A stretch of DNA of 64,000 nt from Desmodus rotundus (taxonomy: Eukaryota > Chordata > Mammalia > Chiroptera > Phyllostomidae). Every line of letters starts with the position of its first letter. Positions within the stretch are counted from its first letter, which is position 1. The DNA is taken from contig NC_071390.1 in the NCBI RefSeq assembly GCF_022682495.2, positions 147,660,583 through 147,724,582 on the forward strand, in the 5' to 3' direction. The notes beneath the pieces were generated by a model. The model saw only the letters and a list, made by a program, of their open reading frames with translations. It made no database searches and was not told the DNA's origin. The position numbers and the translations under genes are program-made. Below are positions 45,184 through 57,721 of this stretch, piece by piece.

Positions 45184-45390
45184 GCCCTGGCTGGTGTGAC
45201 TCAGTGGATTGAGTGCTGGCCTGCGAAGCAAAGGGTCGCTGGTTTAATTCCCAGTCTGGGCACATGCCTGGGTTGCAGGCCAGGTCCCCAGTAAGGGTCA
45301 TGCAAGAGGCAACCACACATTGATGTTTCTTTCCCTCTTTCCTTCTTTCTCCCCCTCTCTAAAAATAAATAAACAAAATCTTTAAAAATT
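45184..45390 (+). mobile_element. VES-type bat SINE, full length
   Basis: Starts 'gccctggctggtgtgactca', giving a box-A-like tRNA head. A box-B-like 'ggtcgctggtttaattccc' follows, then 'ggcacatgcctgggttgcag', a CT-rich body and an A-rich tail. The duplication ttttcagcaga is perfect at 45172-45182 and 45391-45401. Box B has lost the usual GTTCGA core (GTTTAA here), so polymerase III activity is probably reduced. Confidence 0.97.
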
Positions 45391-45401
45391 TTTTCAGCAG
45401 A

Positions 45402-46026
45402 AACTGCCAACTCTCATATGGGAAGTAAAATACCTGGCGTGAACATTCACGTCCACACTGAGCTCCTTCGTCAATACCCAGTCCTCTAGCTGCTGACGGT
45501 CACAGTCCTTGGACACAGAAAGGCAACGCAGAAAGGCAGCGGCTGGCGAGGCCCGTAAGGGCTCTGCACTAACAACCAGCCATGATGGCGCTCTGTGAAT
45601 AATGGATCAGAACCCAGGTTCAAATGCACCCCAACTCTTTAACATTCAGCTCCCACAATGCCAAACTAATGTTGATTTATACCTCGCCCTACTTGCTAAT
45701 CTTGCTTACCATCTTCTTAAAATAAGCAAAAAATGATTTGGGCGACTTCCCTAAGTATATGGCAGAGGAGTTACATTCAGGGAGGGAATGCCAGTTAACT
45801 GTGGGATTAGTGTTACAGTAAGATCCTGTGGGAAACAAATTGATTTTCTGTGCTCAGGTTGCAAAGAAGCTCTCGAGTTGCAGGGGAGCACTTGGTGCAG
45901 CCTCACGCTGCTCTGAGAGTTAAGAATTCAGACCAGAAGAAATGCACAGACTGGAATAGGCCAGCAACACCTGAGGAGTCAAATCTGAAAAAGATAATGA
46001 GGCTTAAAGACCTGGAGATGTCAGCC
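45402..46026. other. Unique sequence
   Basis: Nothing recognised. Confidence 0.5.
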
Positions 46027-46245
46027 TCAAGATTCTGGAGGAAAAGAGAAAAGCGAGAAGGTATGTGTGGAGGGAGAGGAAGAAAGAGGAAGAGAAGAGA
46101 CACCAGGAGAAAGAAAGGGGGCGAGAAGAGTTGGAAGGAGAGAGGTGGAGGGAGAGGAGGAAGAAGAGGAAGAAGAGGTGAGGAGGAGGAGAAGGCAGAG
46201 TGAGGAATAAGAGGAGAGGGAGAAAGGGGGAGAGGAGGGGAACAA
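46027..46245 (+). repeat. Purine-rich (GGA/GAA) low-complexity tract, about 220 bp
   Basis: Almost all purine on the plus strand, made of gga, aga and gaa words with few interruptions. The charged frame at 45850-46203 and the Ser/Pro/Leu frames on the other strand are products of this composition. Such tracts can form triplex DNA. Confidence 0.95.
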
Positions 46246-48180
46246 GACACTGATTCATGCTATTGAATTTGCTGGTTTTCGGCATTCATTCCAACAAGAG
46301 ATGCCTTTACCAGCCAGCAGGAGGCAGCTCCAGTTTATGAGGCAGGAGCAGAATGCTGGCAGGACCCCACCTGGGTGTGTTTGTTCAGGTGCCCGCTACA
46401 TCCCTCATGCCAATTCCCAGGTCACACATGATTATCAGCTGGCTGGAGGATTTGCTCTGTGGAAAGTGGCAGCTGGTCCTGATTGGACTTTGCTCGAGTT
46501 TCTTGGGCAGGCAACCTAGATGTCAAATTTAATGAGCGTCTTTTCTGGCTCACCAGGTGAGACAGAAAATGGAAAGCTTTTTTCTAGGAGCTGCCAACAT
46601 GCTTGTGGGTGAGGAAGAAGCTGACCAAAGCACACGCACGCGTTTCTGTGGGAAAAGCATTGGCTGTGAGGATGATCTACTGTCTGTGCGAGGCGCAAGC
46701 CTGCTTACTGAGTCTGTGTGCTGAGCTTTGACCCTGGGGACATGGTCGCATCTCCACAGCTGTGGCTGATTCAGACATGTTTAAGGACACGGGCCACCTG
46801 TTTTGCTGAAATGTGGGATGTGGTTCAGGAAGTACTAAGACTTGCTTTTCTGGGGCTCCGACAGTTGTGACATTTCATATGTCATATTGGACTATATACA
46901 TGAAATAAAATTTTCTGGATAATAAGAAGAAAGCCTTATGAATTATTACCATGAAGAATAATATCAATAACATTAAGAAAAATAGGATTGCCTTATCTAA
47001 AGCTTCATTGCTTCCTTTCCAAGCCATTACTAAGACCAGAAACAAAACAACTCACTGTGACATTATTGTTTGCCTTTGGCTGAGCGTTACTTGCAGGCAG
47101 TGGACGCTCAAGCACCTGCAAGGCTTGCTTTGAGTAGGACTGCCTGACAGGAGAGCGGCTGGCTGTGTGCTGTGTGCTGATCACATTGTTCTCTCCCCAG
47201 CTTCTATCCCAACGCTCCCTTCATGCCCTGTTGCCCATTGACTCTTCTTAGCCTCCTCTCACTGGTCACATCTCACGCTTCCTGCAGGAGTTAATAGACC
47301 AAGGAACACGGGCACATCAAGACAGTATTGGGTTCAGGTGTGTGGACATCTGTCATTCTTCTTGGCAACTTTGCATCTGAGCCTCTTTCCGTTGGGGAGA
47401 ATGCTGCCACCTTGAGTCTTAGGAAGAGGCTGACAATGCCAGGTTTGTTTTCCTTCAGGGACCACGCTGTGGCTAGTTGGACCCTAGATATCAATATGGC
47501 CTCAAGTGCTCACCAGGCGTGTGGGCACGTGACCTTGACTTCACACTTCAGACATTCTACATGCTGGGCCTTGAAGAGGAGCTGGTTCTGCAAATAATAG
47601 GGTGCAGCCAACCACTCCTCTGGCAGAGGTAGCTGAGCAAGATTCCCAGGAAGCAGAGGAGTGATGCGGCTCAGGCCAGCAAGAGAGATGGCCATTGTCT
47701 CCCTGGGCCAGGCCACAATGCAGCACTTTTCTGTGGCGATGAGGTCTGTGAACCTGGTTCATGGATTATCCAATTCTTTCAGCTATTCCGTACACTTTCA
47801 ATACATTCCATTTCTGCTCATATGGTTTCTTTTAAGAACACTGGCTTAAAGACAGAGATTCATTTGTGAAGGTGAGGGCCTTTCTTCCTAGATAAAGAAG
47901 GCTCCAGGTACCAGGGAGGCGGGAGAACCCGTGCAGGTCAGGGAGACCAATTAGTACCTGGGGATTGAATCAAATAAATGATACTTTCTGCTTTCCTGCT
48001 ACATTCTCTAAGTGTGGGCCAATGAATGATTTGATTGTATGGGGAGACATGCATGCAGGCCCCAGGGATCTCAGCATTATCGTACACACTGAACTTTCTA
48101 ACCCCGGAAGAGAAAGATCCACAGTGATTTTTTTTCACTTTGGAAACTGCCTGATATGGCATAAGAGAACTTAGTCAATC
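46246..48180. other. Long unique stretch, no gene recognised
   Basis: AT-rich at 46860-47000, otherwise mixed. Frames at 47291-47762 overlap on both strands with no known homology. No repeat is recognised with confidence. Confidence 0.5.
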
Positions 48181-49234
48181 CTTTAAAAATGATGCACTGA
48201 ACACCTACCATATGGATACTTGGCTAAACCTTTGCCCAGTCTGCTTGGTGGGAAATATCCAAGCTTAAGCTCTCATCACCCCACAACTGGAATGAGTTAG
48301 ACTAATTTGTATCTGCTCTGGAAATCTTTGAAAAGTTAGATGTCTTCATAAGCCTCCCATTCACCCTATAGCTTTTTGCCTTTCATGTTGGGTGACGTGA
48401 GAAAGAGAAGGAAGGAAATAGTGTCCTCTCAAGGGCTTATTCATTGTGACCAGAGCTTCATTGTTAAAAGCAAGACAAAACAAAAGCTACAGAGAAATAA
48501 GTATCCTCTTTGTCCAGGAATTAACGACAATTAGCTTTTTCAGTGGAAACCTGACTCTCATGGGCTGGAGGCATCACCTTTGTAAAGTCCACAGTAGAAG
48601 GAATTCCCTTCTTCCTGAGCTTGGCTTATTAGGGCCTGGAACACACTTGAAAAACCTCACAGGAATGGAAACGATGAGTTCACAGAGCAGATATCATAGG
48701 GCAGCTTCGAGGAGGCTGGCAGGACTGCACTTAGTCCACAGTGGGGACACAAGACCTGTGATATCTGACAGCAACGGGGTCTCCTTCACTCCTATCTAGA
48801 CAAAGCTAGACGTTCCTTCCTACAGAACAGTGTATGGACTGCAGAGACCTTGGGTGCAGGTGGCGAGGTGAGGGGGAGGTTAAAGACGGCTGCAGACCTC
48901 TGTCTGAATCACTCAGGACCAGGACGGCAGCGCCAGGGCTTAGAACAGGGAATGTGAGAGGAGGGGCAGCTCTTTGGCACAAAGATGAGTTACCAATGGA
49001 GAAAGAATGGTGGTTTCACATATTGTATTGTGCAAAAGCAAAGCGAAACAAAACCAGTTCCCTTGGCAGGCAACTTGTGAGCACCTGCTCTGTGCTCAGC
49101 AGGACGCATTCTGGAACCTCATTAGCAAACACTGTTGGGAAATAAGCTGTCTAGGCTCCCCTCCGCAAGCCTTTTTTTTCTTTTTTCAGATGACAAGCTT
49201 TTGCTCATTTTAACTGTTTTGGATGGAAAATTTC
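48181..49234. other. Unique sequence; MIR-like word at its left edge
   Basis: 'ctgaacacctaccatatgg' near 48198 resembles a reverse-complement MIR/L2 end. The rest is unrecognised. Confidence 0.45.
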
Positions 49235-49365
49235 CAAGCTGTATTATCGACTTTTTAACTTGTTGCAACTCCATTAAGACAAGCGTCCTGTCTACCTATA
49301 TAATCCCCACCTCACTCATAATGCTTTGAATATGGAAGGCGCTTGGATTGAATGAAGGAGTTTAG
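49235..49365 (+). mobile_element. L2 3' end
   Basis: Plus-strand L2 tail: 'gcaactccattaagacaagc', 'gtcctgtctacctatataat', then 'gaaggcgcttggattgaat'. Confidence 0.55.
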
Positions 49366-49714
49366 CCTGTTGTACCAACTCAGGAACACAGTTATGCACA
49401 TCAGCCATGTCCTTGTGATGCTTTAAATATAGCCAAGTGTGCACAATGCATTTTGTAGACACACATCTGTGGTGCTGGCTCTGTCTTCCCTTTGTGCGTC
49501 TCACACCAATTGTTTATGGTTCCTGGACACTCTTCTCTAATCATCTCTGCATCCCTGCCTTAGGATGTCAAAACCAGCCAAGCAAAGTGAGAAACATCTC
49601 ACTTTAGGAGAGTCAGTAGACTCTTAGTGAGAACATAAGAACTTGTTAGGAAAAGCTATGAGCTTTAGCACCAGGAGGCAGCACCAGCACCCAGCAACTT
49701 CACTGACCAAGTGA
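49366..49714. other. Unique sequence
   Basis: Nothing recognised. Confidence 0.5.
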
Positions 49715-49895
49715 CACAGACTGACCGGTCACCATGCAAGGCTACACTCGAGGTGCTTCATGAGTATTTTCATTGAGTCCCCCTCTAGGGCAGGCAGTGC
49801 TATGACACCCAGTTTTCACAGGAGGAAAGAGGACTTAATGAGGTCCCACAGTTAATGAGTGACAAAATCAGGGTTTAAACCTAGGCTAAGCCCAT
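49715..49895 (-). mobile_element. MIR fragment
   Basis: Reverse-complement MIR: 'acccagttttcacaggagga', 'aatgaggtcccacagttaat' and 'gagtgacaaaatcagggttt'. Confidence 0.75.
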
Positions 49896-50159
49896 ACTTT
49901 GCATTGGGGTTTTACTGATTCATGGAGACTTCTTGTTCTGTCTTTTTTTCTCTCATCTTCTTCCTCTTTCCCCTCCTCTTCCTCCTCCATTTCTCTTTCA
50001 GTTCCTCTATTTTATTTCCATTCATTTTGACATCCAAGGTTTTATTCTGGACGTACACATTTGCCAGAAGCTCTACCTTCAGATAAGTTATTTCTATATG
50101 GTTTTATATTTGCCCTTAAGTAGTTTAAAATTTGGTTGAAGATTTAGGGGCATGAAACA
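49896..50159. other. Unique sequence with a CT-rich tract
   Basis: CT-rich at 49940-50005. Confidence 0.5.
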
Positions 50160-50832
50160 CAAGGTCTGTCCATAAAGTATACAGCTGTGTAATATGAAAA
50201 ATAGAGACATTTATTGAAGAAGATACAAGATACAAGAAACATTATACATAGGACAATGACACCTCAGTCCCCATTCAAAGTAGGCATGCTGGGACCTCAT
50301 ACAGTTCTAATCACCATCAGCTGCTCCATCATATTTTCTTGATTTTCATTGATGGTCTGAAATTCCTTCCCTTTCAAAGGTGATTTTAGTTTTGAGAAAC
50401 CTGGAAGTCACAGGGCACCAAATTTGGGCTGTAGAGGGCTGACTCACTTGGGTGATTTGATGTTTTGCCAAAAAACTCTGAATGAGATGTGATGCATGAG
50501 CAGGTGTGTTGTTGTGAGGAAGCTGCCAACCACCAGTTGCCCATAGCTGCAGCCTTCTGAATCACCTGAATAGGTTCCACAGAGGAATGTTCAAGCTTAA
50601 TGCAAAATTTGATGCAGATTTGTTGCTCCACTCACTCAGTCATTTTGAATGTGATGGCCACAGAGTACACACTCAATGGCATCTACCATCTCCACTGACT
50701 AATACGGTGAAGTCGTCATTGTTCACACACGTGCATTCTAGCCCATTCTCCTTGGCTGCCAGGTTACATTGATGTTGTGCAAACTGTTCTTGTTATATTA
50801 ACAATGGTTAGACCCTTTTTGGACAGACCTTG
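50160..50832 (-). mobile_element. Internally deleted mariner transposon, opposite orientation
   Basis: The plus-strand left end caaggtctgtccataaag is the inverse of the right end ttttggacagaccttg. TA follows the right end (50833-50834) and CA, a decayed TA, precedes the left. The minus strand keeps the transposase start region (QICIKFCIKLEHSS, near 50625) and then a late catalytic-domain piece (SPNLVPCDFQ near 50410). The middle, including the second helix-turn-helix region kept by the copy at 15373, is missing. It is 673 bp long with several frame breaks. Same family as the 15.4-kb copy but a different deletion. Confidence 0.93.
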
Positions 50833-50879
50833 TATAATGTGAGAACTATGGAAGATAATTTCTAACCCAGTGATCAATT

Positions 50880-51290
50880 GCATGTCACGAAGTGTTCGGA
50901 AATCTTTAATCCCTACCACAATCTGTCCTCATTTTCATTACCCATCACTTTAGCCTTTGATGCCCTATATCTTGTCTCAGTTTCCAGGTTTATACTGTTT
51001 CTTTTCCAGAATGTCTTTCCCCCATGTTTCTATCTTTCAGAAATTATATTTAGTCATGAAGATACAACCCAGGTGCCACCTTCCTCAGGTGCCTTTCCAA
51101 GCCCCAGAGACAATGAACAGCATCCTTCCCTGTGTTCCTTTTCAACTCGATTGGATCTCTCCCTGTGAATCTTTTCCTTGGTCATGTTCTTTGGAGTATT
51201 TTAGTTTGGTATGTTAACTCCCACTAGATTTTACCTGAAAGACAAGAGCCATGTCCCCAAATCTTTCATGAGTCTAGAAGGATGCTTATT
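50880..51290 (+). mobile_element. L2 3' end
   Basis: Plus-strand L2 text: 'gaatgtctttcccccatgtt', 'caggtgccaccttcctcagg', 'gcctttccaagccccagag' and 'acctgaaagacaagagccat'. The frames at 50878-51217 are LINE remnants. Confidence 0.65.
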
Positions 51291-51904
51291 CTCTGGTGGC
51301 TGATACCTTCATCTGGAAGAAACTACATCTTTCAGCACAATCATGTGTCACATCCAGCACAAACTGTGCAGCACTGGGACTTCCATTCACTCTTGCTCTC
51401 TGGTGTCACAGAGACAGACTCTTTGGTATTTGCTAAATTAAGTTGAATTTCTTTGTTCTAGTCATGCCGCAACAGGCAAAAATGGTAAGGTATTTGGACT
51501 CTTCTTAATAAGGCTCAAGATGTCTTACACTTTAAATTAGTAAGTTTTCAAAAATCATTACACTGGGGCTTTATAAATCTTGCTTTAATTGAACATGATA
51601 TTCAGTGTGACTTTTTAGTTATTTGTTTGAGAACACGACCTAGTATAAGAAAGGTCAGCAAAATAAATTGGTGTATTTAAAGGTTTGTGGGACATCATCT
51701 AAGAAATCTCAGCCATAATGGTGCCAATATTTTCATGGCCACCCAATCAGTACGGGAAAGGTCGGCAAGCAGGTCTTTTGTAATCTGTCCTGAAAGTAAT
51801 CTTCACTTATTTTTTTTCACAAATGACTATGGTCTATTCAACAATATTGACTGAAAACATACTTCAGTAAAAATTTTCAAATGTTAAATATGCATTATTT
51901 ACTT
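51291..51904. other. Unique sequence
   Basis: AT-rich after 51500. Nothing recognised. Confidence 0.5.
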
Positions 51905-52025
51905 AATTAATTCAGATAAGTATCAAATGCTTACCATGTGCCAGACACAATTCTAGGCACTTGGGATATATTGTAGTAAGTAGTACAGAAAACAGATAAA
52001 AAAAACCTCTGCATCATGGAGCTCT
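51905..52025 (-). mobile_element. L2 3' fragment
   Basis: Reverse-complement L2 end: 'atgcttaccatgtgccagac', 'tctaggcacttgggatatat' and 'catggagctctttc'. Confidence 0.75.
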
Positions 52026-52029
52026 TTCA

Positions 52030-52215
52030 AATTGATGTCCTGAGCACTGTGCTAGGTTGTTCACCTTCCTGTGAAGTGGGTGTTACTGTGCTCATTTTAT
52101 TAATAATAAACTGAAGCTCTGGCAGATAGGTAGCTTGATCAGGATTAAACAGCCAGTTGATTGGCAAGTCTGAGCCCACATCAGCTCTTCTGGTTGCAAG
52201 TCTTGCCTCTGCTCT
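52030..52215 (-). mobile_element. MIR fragment
   Basis: Reverse-complement MIR: 'gagcactgtgctaggttgtt', 'aataaactgaagctctggca' and 'aaacagccagttgattggca'. Confidence 0.7.
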
Positions 52216-52914
52216 ATTGAATTTCCCAAGCTTGTGTTCTGTAAATACTTCCCTGGGAGGTAAATCTTTCATACAAATGAATATTCCAATATGTCTGGGA
52301 AATTCTTTTTGTCACAGGTTGGGTTCTCCTGAAGGCAGCTGCTGAGATGCAGTTGTGTGTGGAAGAGGATTCTTAGTGCATGTTTTTGAGATCAACACCT
52401 GGGGAAGGGAAAGGATGGAAGCAGATTAGACAGGTAGAAGGTGGGCTAGAGCCTTAGGGGCAGCCTCAGCTGGTGCTACAGGGACTCTGAAGATGAGATG
52501 ACCCTGCAAAGATGTCCTGAGGTGGAGCAAGACAACCAGGGCTTTACATCCTCATGCCAATCAGTTTTTGGATGTGGTCCATTCCAGGAAGGGAGCATGA
52601 CCTTGGACAAGGTAGCTCTCTATTCAGCTAGCCAATCCCCAAAGGGGCCAGTAGCTACTCAGTGGCTCCCAGGGGCACTGTCAGCAGTTGGGGCCATGAG
52701 TCGGGACATCTGGAAGGTACAACCCAGCATCCACCAGACAGTGGTGTTTATAAGCACGAAATTAAAGGAAACAAACAGGTTTCTGTACTGCTGTCTACTT
52801 AAAGCTTTTAATGGGTAGATATTGTACTGTGAATCTTTAAGGTGGAAAATTATTGTGCACATTTTCCCAACTTTATTTATGCTCAGAATACTTTTTTTAT
52901 GTACCAGAAATCAT
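52216..52914. other. Unique sequence
   Basis: The frame 52498-52818 (+) matches nothing known. Confidence 0.5.
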
Positions 52915-54115
52915 AGTGCAATTGGACAAGTACAAAAAGAGGAAGGCACAAAATGCAGTAGTAAGGTGCAAAACTTGACTCAAAATGAACCATAGACCTA
53001 AAACTATAAAATGCTTACAAGAAGGCATAAGTATAAATCTTTATGATAATGGATCAGGCAATGGTTTCTTAGATATAACACCAAAAGTATAAGAGACAAA
53101 AGAAAAAATAAATTAATTGAACTTCATCAAAATTTAAGACTTTTATGGAACAACATAAAGAAAGTAAAAAAAAAAAAAGCAACTTACAGAATAGGAGAAC
53201 ATATTTGCAAATCACATACCAGATAAGAGACTTGAATCCAGAATATATGAAGAACTATTTCAACCCAACAATAGTTAAGACAAAAAACCCAATGTAAGAA
53301 TAGACAAAGAATTAAAATAGACATTTTTCCAACAAAAAATTTACAAATGGTCAATAAGCACATAAAAAGATGGTTGATGTCATTAACCATCAGGAAAATG
53401 CAAATTAAAAGCACAGTGAGGTACCACTTTAGTTACTAGGATGACATAATCAAAAAGACAAATAATAAGAAGCGTTGGTAAGGATGTGGAGAAATTTGAA
53501 TCCTCATACATTGCTTGTGGGGATGTAAAATGATGCAGTCTCTTTGGAGAATAGTTTGGCAATTCCTCAAAAGGTTAAACAAAACGTTACCATGTAACTT
53601 GGCAATTCTACTTTAGATATATACCTAAGAGAATTGAAAACATATGTCTATACAAAAACTTGTACACAAATATTCATAGAACATTATTAATAATAGCCAA
53701 AAAGTGGAAACAACCCAAATGTCCACCAGCTGATGAATGAATAACCAAAATGTGGAATATTATTTGTCTATAAAAAGAAATGATGTAATGATACATGCTA
53801 CGACATGGATGAACCTTGAAAACAGCATGCTAAATGAAAGAAGCCAGACACGAGGGGTGAGTATTGCATGATTTCATTTTCATGCAGGGTCTAGAATAAA
53901 CAAATCCAGAGACATGCAGTAGATTAGTGGTTGCCGGGGGTGGTACTCGCAACTTATACCTAATATGTTTGGGGTTACTTCTGGGATATTAAAATGTTCT
54001 AAAACTGGATAGCAGTGATAGTGGCACAACTCTACAAACATACTAAAAACTACTGAATTATGACTAAAATGGTGAAGCATATGGTATGCAATATCTCAAT
54101 AGAGCAGTACGGCAC
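52915..54115 (+). mobile_element. LINE-1 3' part, 1.2 kb
   Basis: The longest L1 piece here. Landmarks run in order through the ORF2 C-terminal region: 'caaaacttgactcaaaatga', 'gaacttcatcaaaatttaag', 'aggaaaatgcaaattaaaag', 'gtgaggtaccactttagtta', 'gttggtaaggatgtggagaa', 'aacccaaatgtccaccagct' and 'gtggttgccgggggtggtac'. Many stops and indels are present. Old subfamily, 5' truncated. Confidence 0.93.
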
Positions 54116-54879
54116 ACGAGAGAGGGCTATGGGCTTTACCTGGGGGCACTAGGGGAGTGTTCAGAGTTCTCTTGCTTGCCAGTTTAAAAAAAAAATCGAA
54201 CTATATTAAGAAAATTCTAAAAAAATGGGAAAAAGGAATTTATTGGCTAGTATAACCGGGAAATCCAGAGGTGCAGTTTGCTTCAAGGTCTCACTGGAGG
54301 AGACAAAGTGGCACCTGCCAAGCACAGCCTCTCCCACTCAGTGTTCAGAAAGTCCTGCAGAGAGACAGCTGTTCTCTTCCTATGTCTTTAGAGCAATCAA
54401 AGGGAAGAATTTGACTGGTGTTGCTTGAGACACAGACTTATTCCTGAACCAACCACTGGGTACAAGAGGGCTGAGGTATTCTAATTGGCTGTCCTAGGTC
54501 ATGTGCCTTTCCCTGTGGGGTGGGTGCTTGGGGGGAAAACCTCAATGATATACAGTCTTCCATGAGAACTAGAAAGCAGGCTGAATATAAAAGGAAGAAG
54601 GAGTATGCAGGTGAAATAAAATATAGAAAAAATGAAAAGGAAGAGAATTTTAGTAGAAGGGTTAGTACAGCACCTTTCTTTACCTGTGATTTTTAATATA
54701 ATTTTCCTTTACCATCAGGATCTTTCCCATAGGATCAATGGTATTGATATTAATTTAATAGTATCACAGTAATTTTTTGTTACACAGTGAAGATTAAGCA
54801 ACCATATTCTCATTGTCAATTATTGGCATGAAGAATTAATAGACTCCAGTGTAAGACTTAAGATCTACTCAGAATTTAG
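54116..54879. other. Unique sequence
   Basis: A-rich at 54186-54236. No gene is recognised. Confidence 0.5.
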
Positions 54880-55460
54880 TCCTTTCTGGATATTTTCCTT
54901 CAGCTAACCTTGTCTAACCCACCTCAAGATCCTTTTCTGCCTTGTTCTCATGGCCCCCCTCCTTGGCCATCAAAGAAATAGGCACCTTTCCCCCATAAAT
55001 CTGTGTAGTGAGTAGAGTTAAAATTCTTCCAGTTATTCAAGGCAGAAACTTGAAATAGCCATTAACTCCTTCCTCAATATCCAATCTATCATCAATTACT
55101 GGAAACATTGCCTTGTAACCGTCTAGAACATTGTCCTCTCATCTCTATTCTAATGTCAATACAGCAACTTACCTTTTTATAATTTCTCACTTGATTTACC
55201 ATAGTAGCCTCTCCCAGCCTCCAACCTCCACCCCTCAACCCATCCTTCATACTGTGGCCACAGCGAACTTTAAAAAATGCAAACGGTTCCATCCAGGCTT
55301 AAAATTCTACTCTCAAGATATAATCCATTGTCCATTTCACCGCGTGTGTACTCTCACGTCTTCGGCACTAACCAAGTCACCCCAGCCTTTGGCACATGAA
55401 CGAAAATGCCTGAGCCCCCATCTCCAGCAGTGGAGGTCCAGCGTTCTCATTTCTCCTCTT
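54880..55460 (+). mobile_element. L2 fragment (ORF2 C-terminal region)
   Basis: Plus-strand L2 text such as 'gccattaactccttcctcaa', 'tagtagcctctcccagcctc', 'cacagcgaactttaaaaaat' and 'atccaggcttaaaattctac'. The frame at 55131-55493 is a LINE remnant. Confidence 0.6.
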
Positions 55461-56659
55461 CGTTTCAGAAGCCTGGCTGAGACCTGGATCTAATCTCCCC
55501 ATAATTTATCGGGGTCTTATTTGTTCCAACTGGCATCAACTTTAATGACATAGTATATTAAACTGGAAGTTTTGACTGAGTCACCAACACACAATAAACA
55601 GCATTTTTCAAGTAAAATAGACACCTCGGTAGGATTTGCAAAAAGAACGAACCCCAAACTGGTTAAACTCTCAGTTCCTTCCTCACTTTGAGGCTATCAA
55701 ATGAGTCGAAAGTGGATTTGAAGAGGAAGGATTCATGAGAACAATTTCTATGGTCAGAGCTGTAGTAGGAGGCCCTCCTCCCAAAGCAGGAAAGCTGGGG
55801 GATGTGCCCCCATCGCCTTGAGTTGAAAGCAGGTATCCTTTGGGTATGCTCAGAGACTTTAATATGTGTTTCTGGATTTTAGGGGGTGGACACAGCAGGC
55901 TAGACTGGTGTCTGACTCTCTATCAAGAACTCTAAACGGATGAGGCAGGTTGGCTGGCGGCTGAGGGGCAAATTGAAACAAGTGGACACTCTGGGATCAT
56001 CTCGCACATCTGAGGTTTGTTGGGGCAGACAAAACGAAAGCCTTGCTGTGAGCCTGATGCAGTCCATGAGCAACAGCAAGACAGAGATGCCAGCTTAGAA
56101 CAAGTTATTAAAACCTCATTTAAGGGGCTGCAGAGAATTAAATGACCATACAAACCAGAGAAACATCCATCCAGGAAGAGATCCTGGGGTGAATGGGGCC
56201 TCTGAATAACCCACAAAGTGTTCCCACAAGATAAAGAGCTTTCAACAACTGCCAGCTTCAGAAAGCACAAAGCCATATTATATGGTGTCAGTTAAGTGCA
56301 AACTTCCCAGCTCCCATGCCATGTCCTCTACACTCCCACCCCTGACCCTGCACTGGCCTCAGGACAGCAAAGGCTGGAGGTGGGAGGCAGAAGAAACCCT
56401 TTCCCAAGAGGCAGGCCCCCAGTAGGAGAGGAATTACAACTGTGAATGAAGGTGGAAGTGTTCACTATTACATGGAATTGGGCACCTAGAATGGTGACCA
56501 TACTTTACAACTTAAAATTGTTGTAGAAATTTTATGACTTAAGAATAAGTTTTTAAAAATCAAGTTTTAATCCAGCAACAGGCAAATGACTTCCCGCACC
56601 ATAATTCTGCTTGTCTAACCCACGTGTTACGAAATATACCAATTACATAACACCTTTCG
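55461..56659. other. Unique sequence, no gene recognised
   Basis: A minus-strand frame at 55932-56276 matches nothing known. Confidence 0.5.
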
Positions 56660-56894
56660 TAGGACCCCCTCCTCTAGAGTAGGCCTTGCCTACAAAAGGC
56701 CAGATAGGAAATGTCTGAGGCTCTTTGGGCCACACAGTCTCTGTTGCAAGTATTAACCCTGCTGTCGTAGTGTGCCAAAGGACACAGACAATCCTTTCGG
56801 GAATGGGTGTGGCTGTGTTCTAACAAGACTTCACTGACCAAAGCAGGGAGAGGCCTGGACTGAGCTCCTTGCCCACAGCTTGGCGATCCCTGCC
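56660..56894 (+). mobile_element. Nonautonomous hAT-Charlie MER fragment
   Basis: Same family as the copy at 13562: 'aaaggccagataggaaatgt', 'tgggccacacagtctctgtt', 'gggaatgggtgtggctgtg' and 'tctaacaagacttcactgac'. It is decayed and lies against an L2 3' end. Confidence 0.75.
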
Positions 56895-56990
56895 CTAGAC
56901 TGTAGGCTCCTAGAGGACAGGAGCTCAGTTTGGTTATTATTGAATCTGAAATGCCCTGCACTTTGTAGATAATAATGATTGGATTTTAAA
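56895..56990 (+). mobile_element. L2 3' end
   Basis: Plus-strand L2 tail: 'agactgtaggctcctagagg' then 'acaggagctcagtttggtta'. Confidence 0.65.
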
Positions 56991-57720
56991 AAATAGCAGG
57001 GCTTCTCTATTACCCATGATGCAGTTTGGGTTCAATTCAATTAATACTTTTTGTTATCTTTCTAAAAAAAGTTTTAAGAGAAAAGAGCTAGTATTCTTAG
57101 GAAGAACCTGAACTAAAAGACGTTTGATTGTAGCCAGAAGAGCTTCTTTCTCAGAGGGCAAGTCACATGGTGCAAAGCACCTCCAAGCAGGTTAGCTTGT
57201 CCAGGTTGCAAAGAAGGCACATTCGAGCACATCAGACTCCACACACAGGCTTTTACTGTGTCAGGAAAGTGTCAGCTTCCCATTAGGCATGCCTTATCTT
57301 CTTCATATTTTTAAGATTGACCTAGCATAATGTCCTGTAAGTGGGGGACAAAGATAAATGGAAGATAAAAAAAAAGGATGAACGATTCTATTCATAAGCA
57401 ACCCAAAGGATACTCGGAAATGCATATGACTGAAGGGAGATCTTTACTGAGAAAACCCTGTTAACTAGAAGGTATGGTAAAGAATACAGAAGTTGGCCAA
57501 GCTAGCGGAGATAAGTGCCGCCTGATGCCCAGGGGGTAGTTTTATCATTTGAAAGCTAATTATGAATTTATTTTAGTGCAGGTGGGATAGCATAACATTT
57601 TGTTAATGACATATACTGTTCATTGAGGTATTTTTCATCGATGTTAATAGCACAAATATCACTGGTATTGAGCTCCTAAGATATCTGGGCTGTATAAAAA
57701 TGCTAGGTTTGTCTTGAATT
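56991..57720. other. Unique sequence
   Basis: Nothing recognised. AT-rich at 57540-57680. Confidence 0.5.
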
Positions 57721-57721
57721 G

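Noticed and set aside
45850..46285. Highly charged and Pro/Ser/Leu-rich frames on both strands
   Set aside because: They are translations of the purine-rich tract at 46027-46245.
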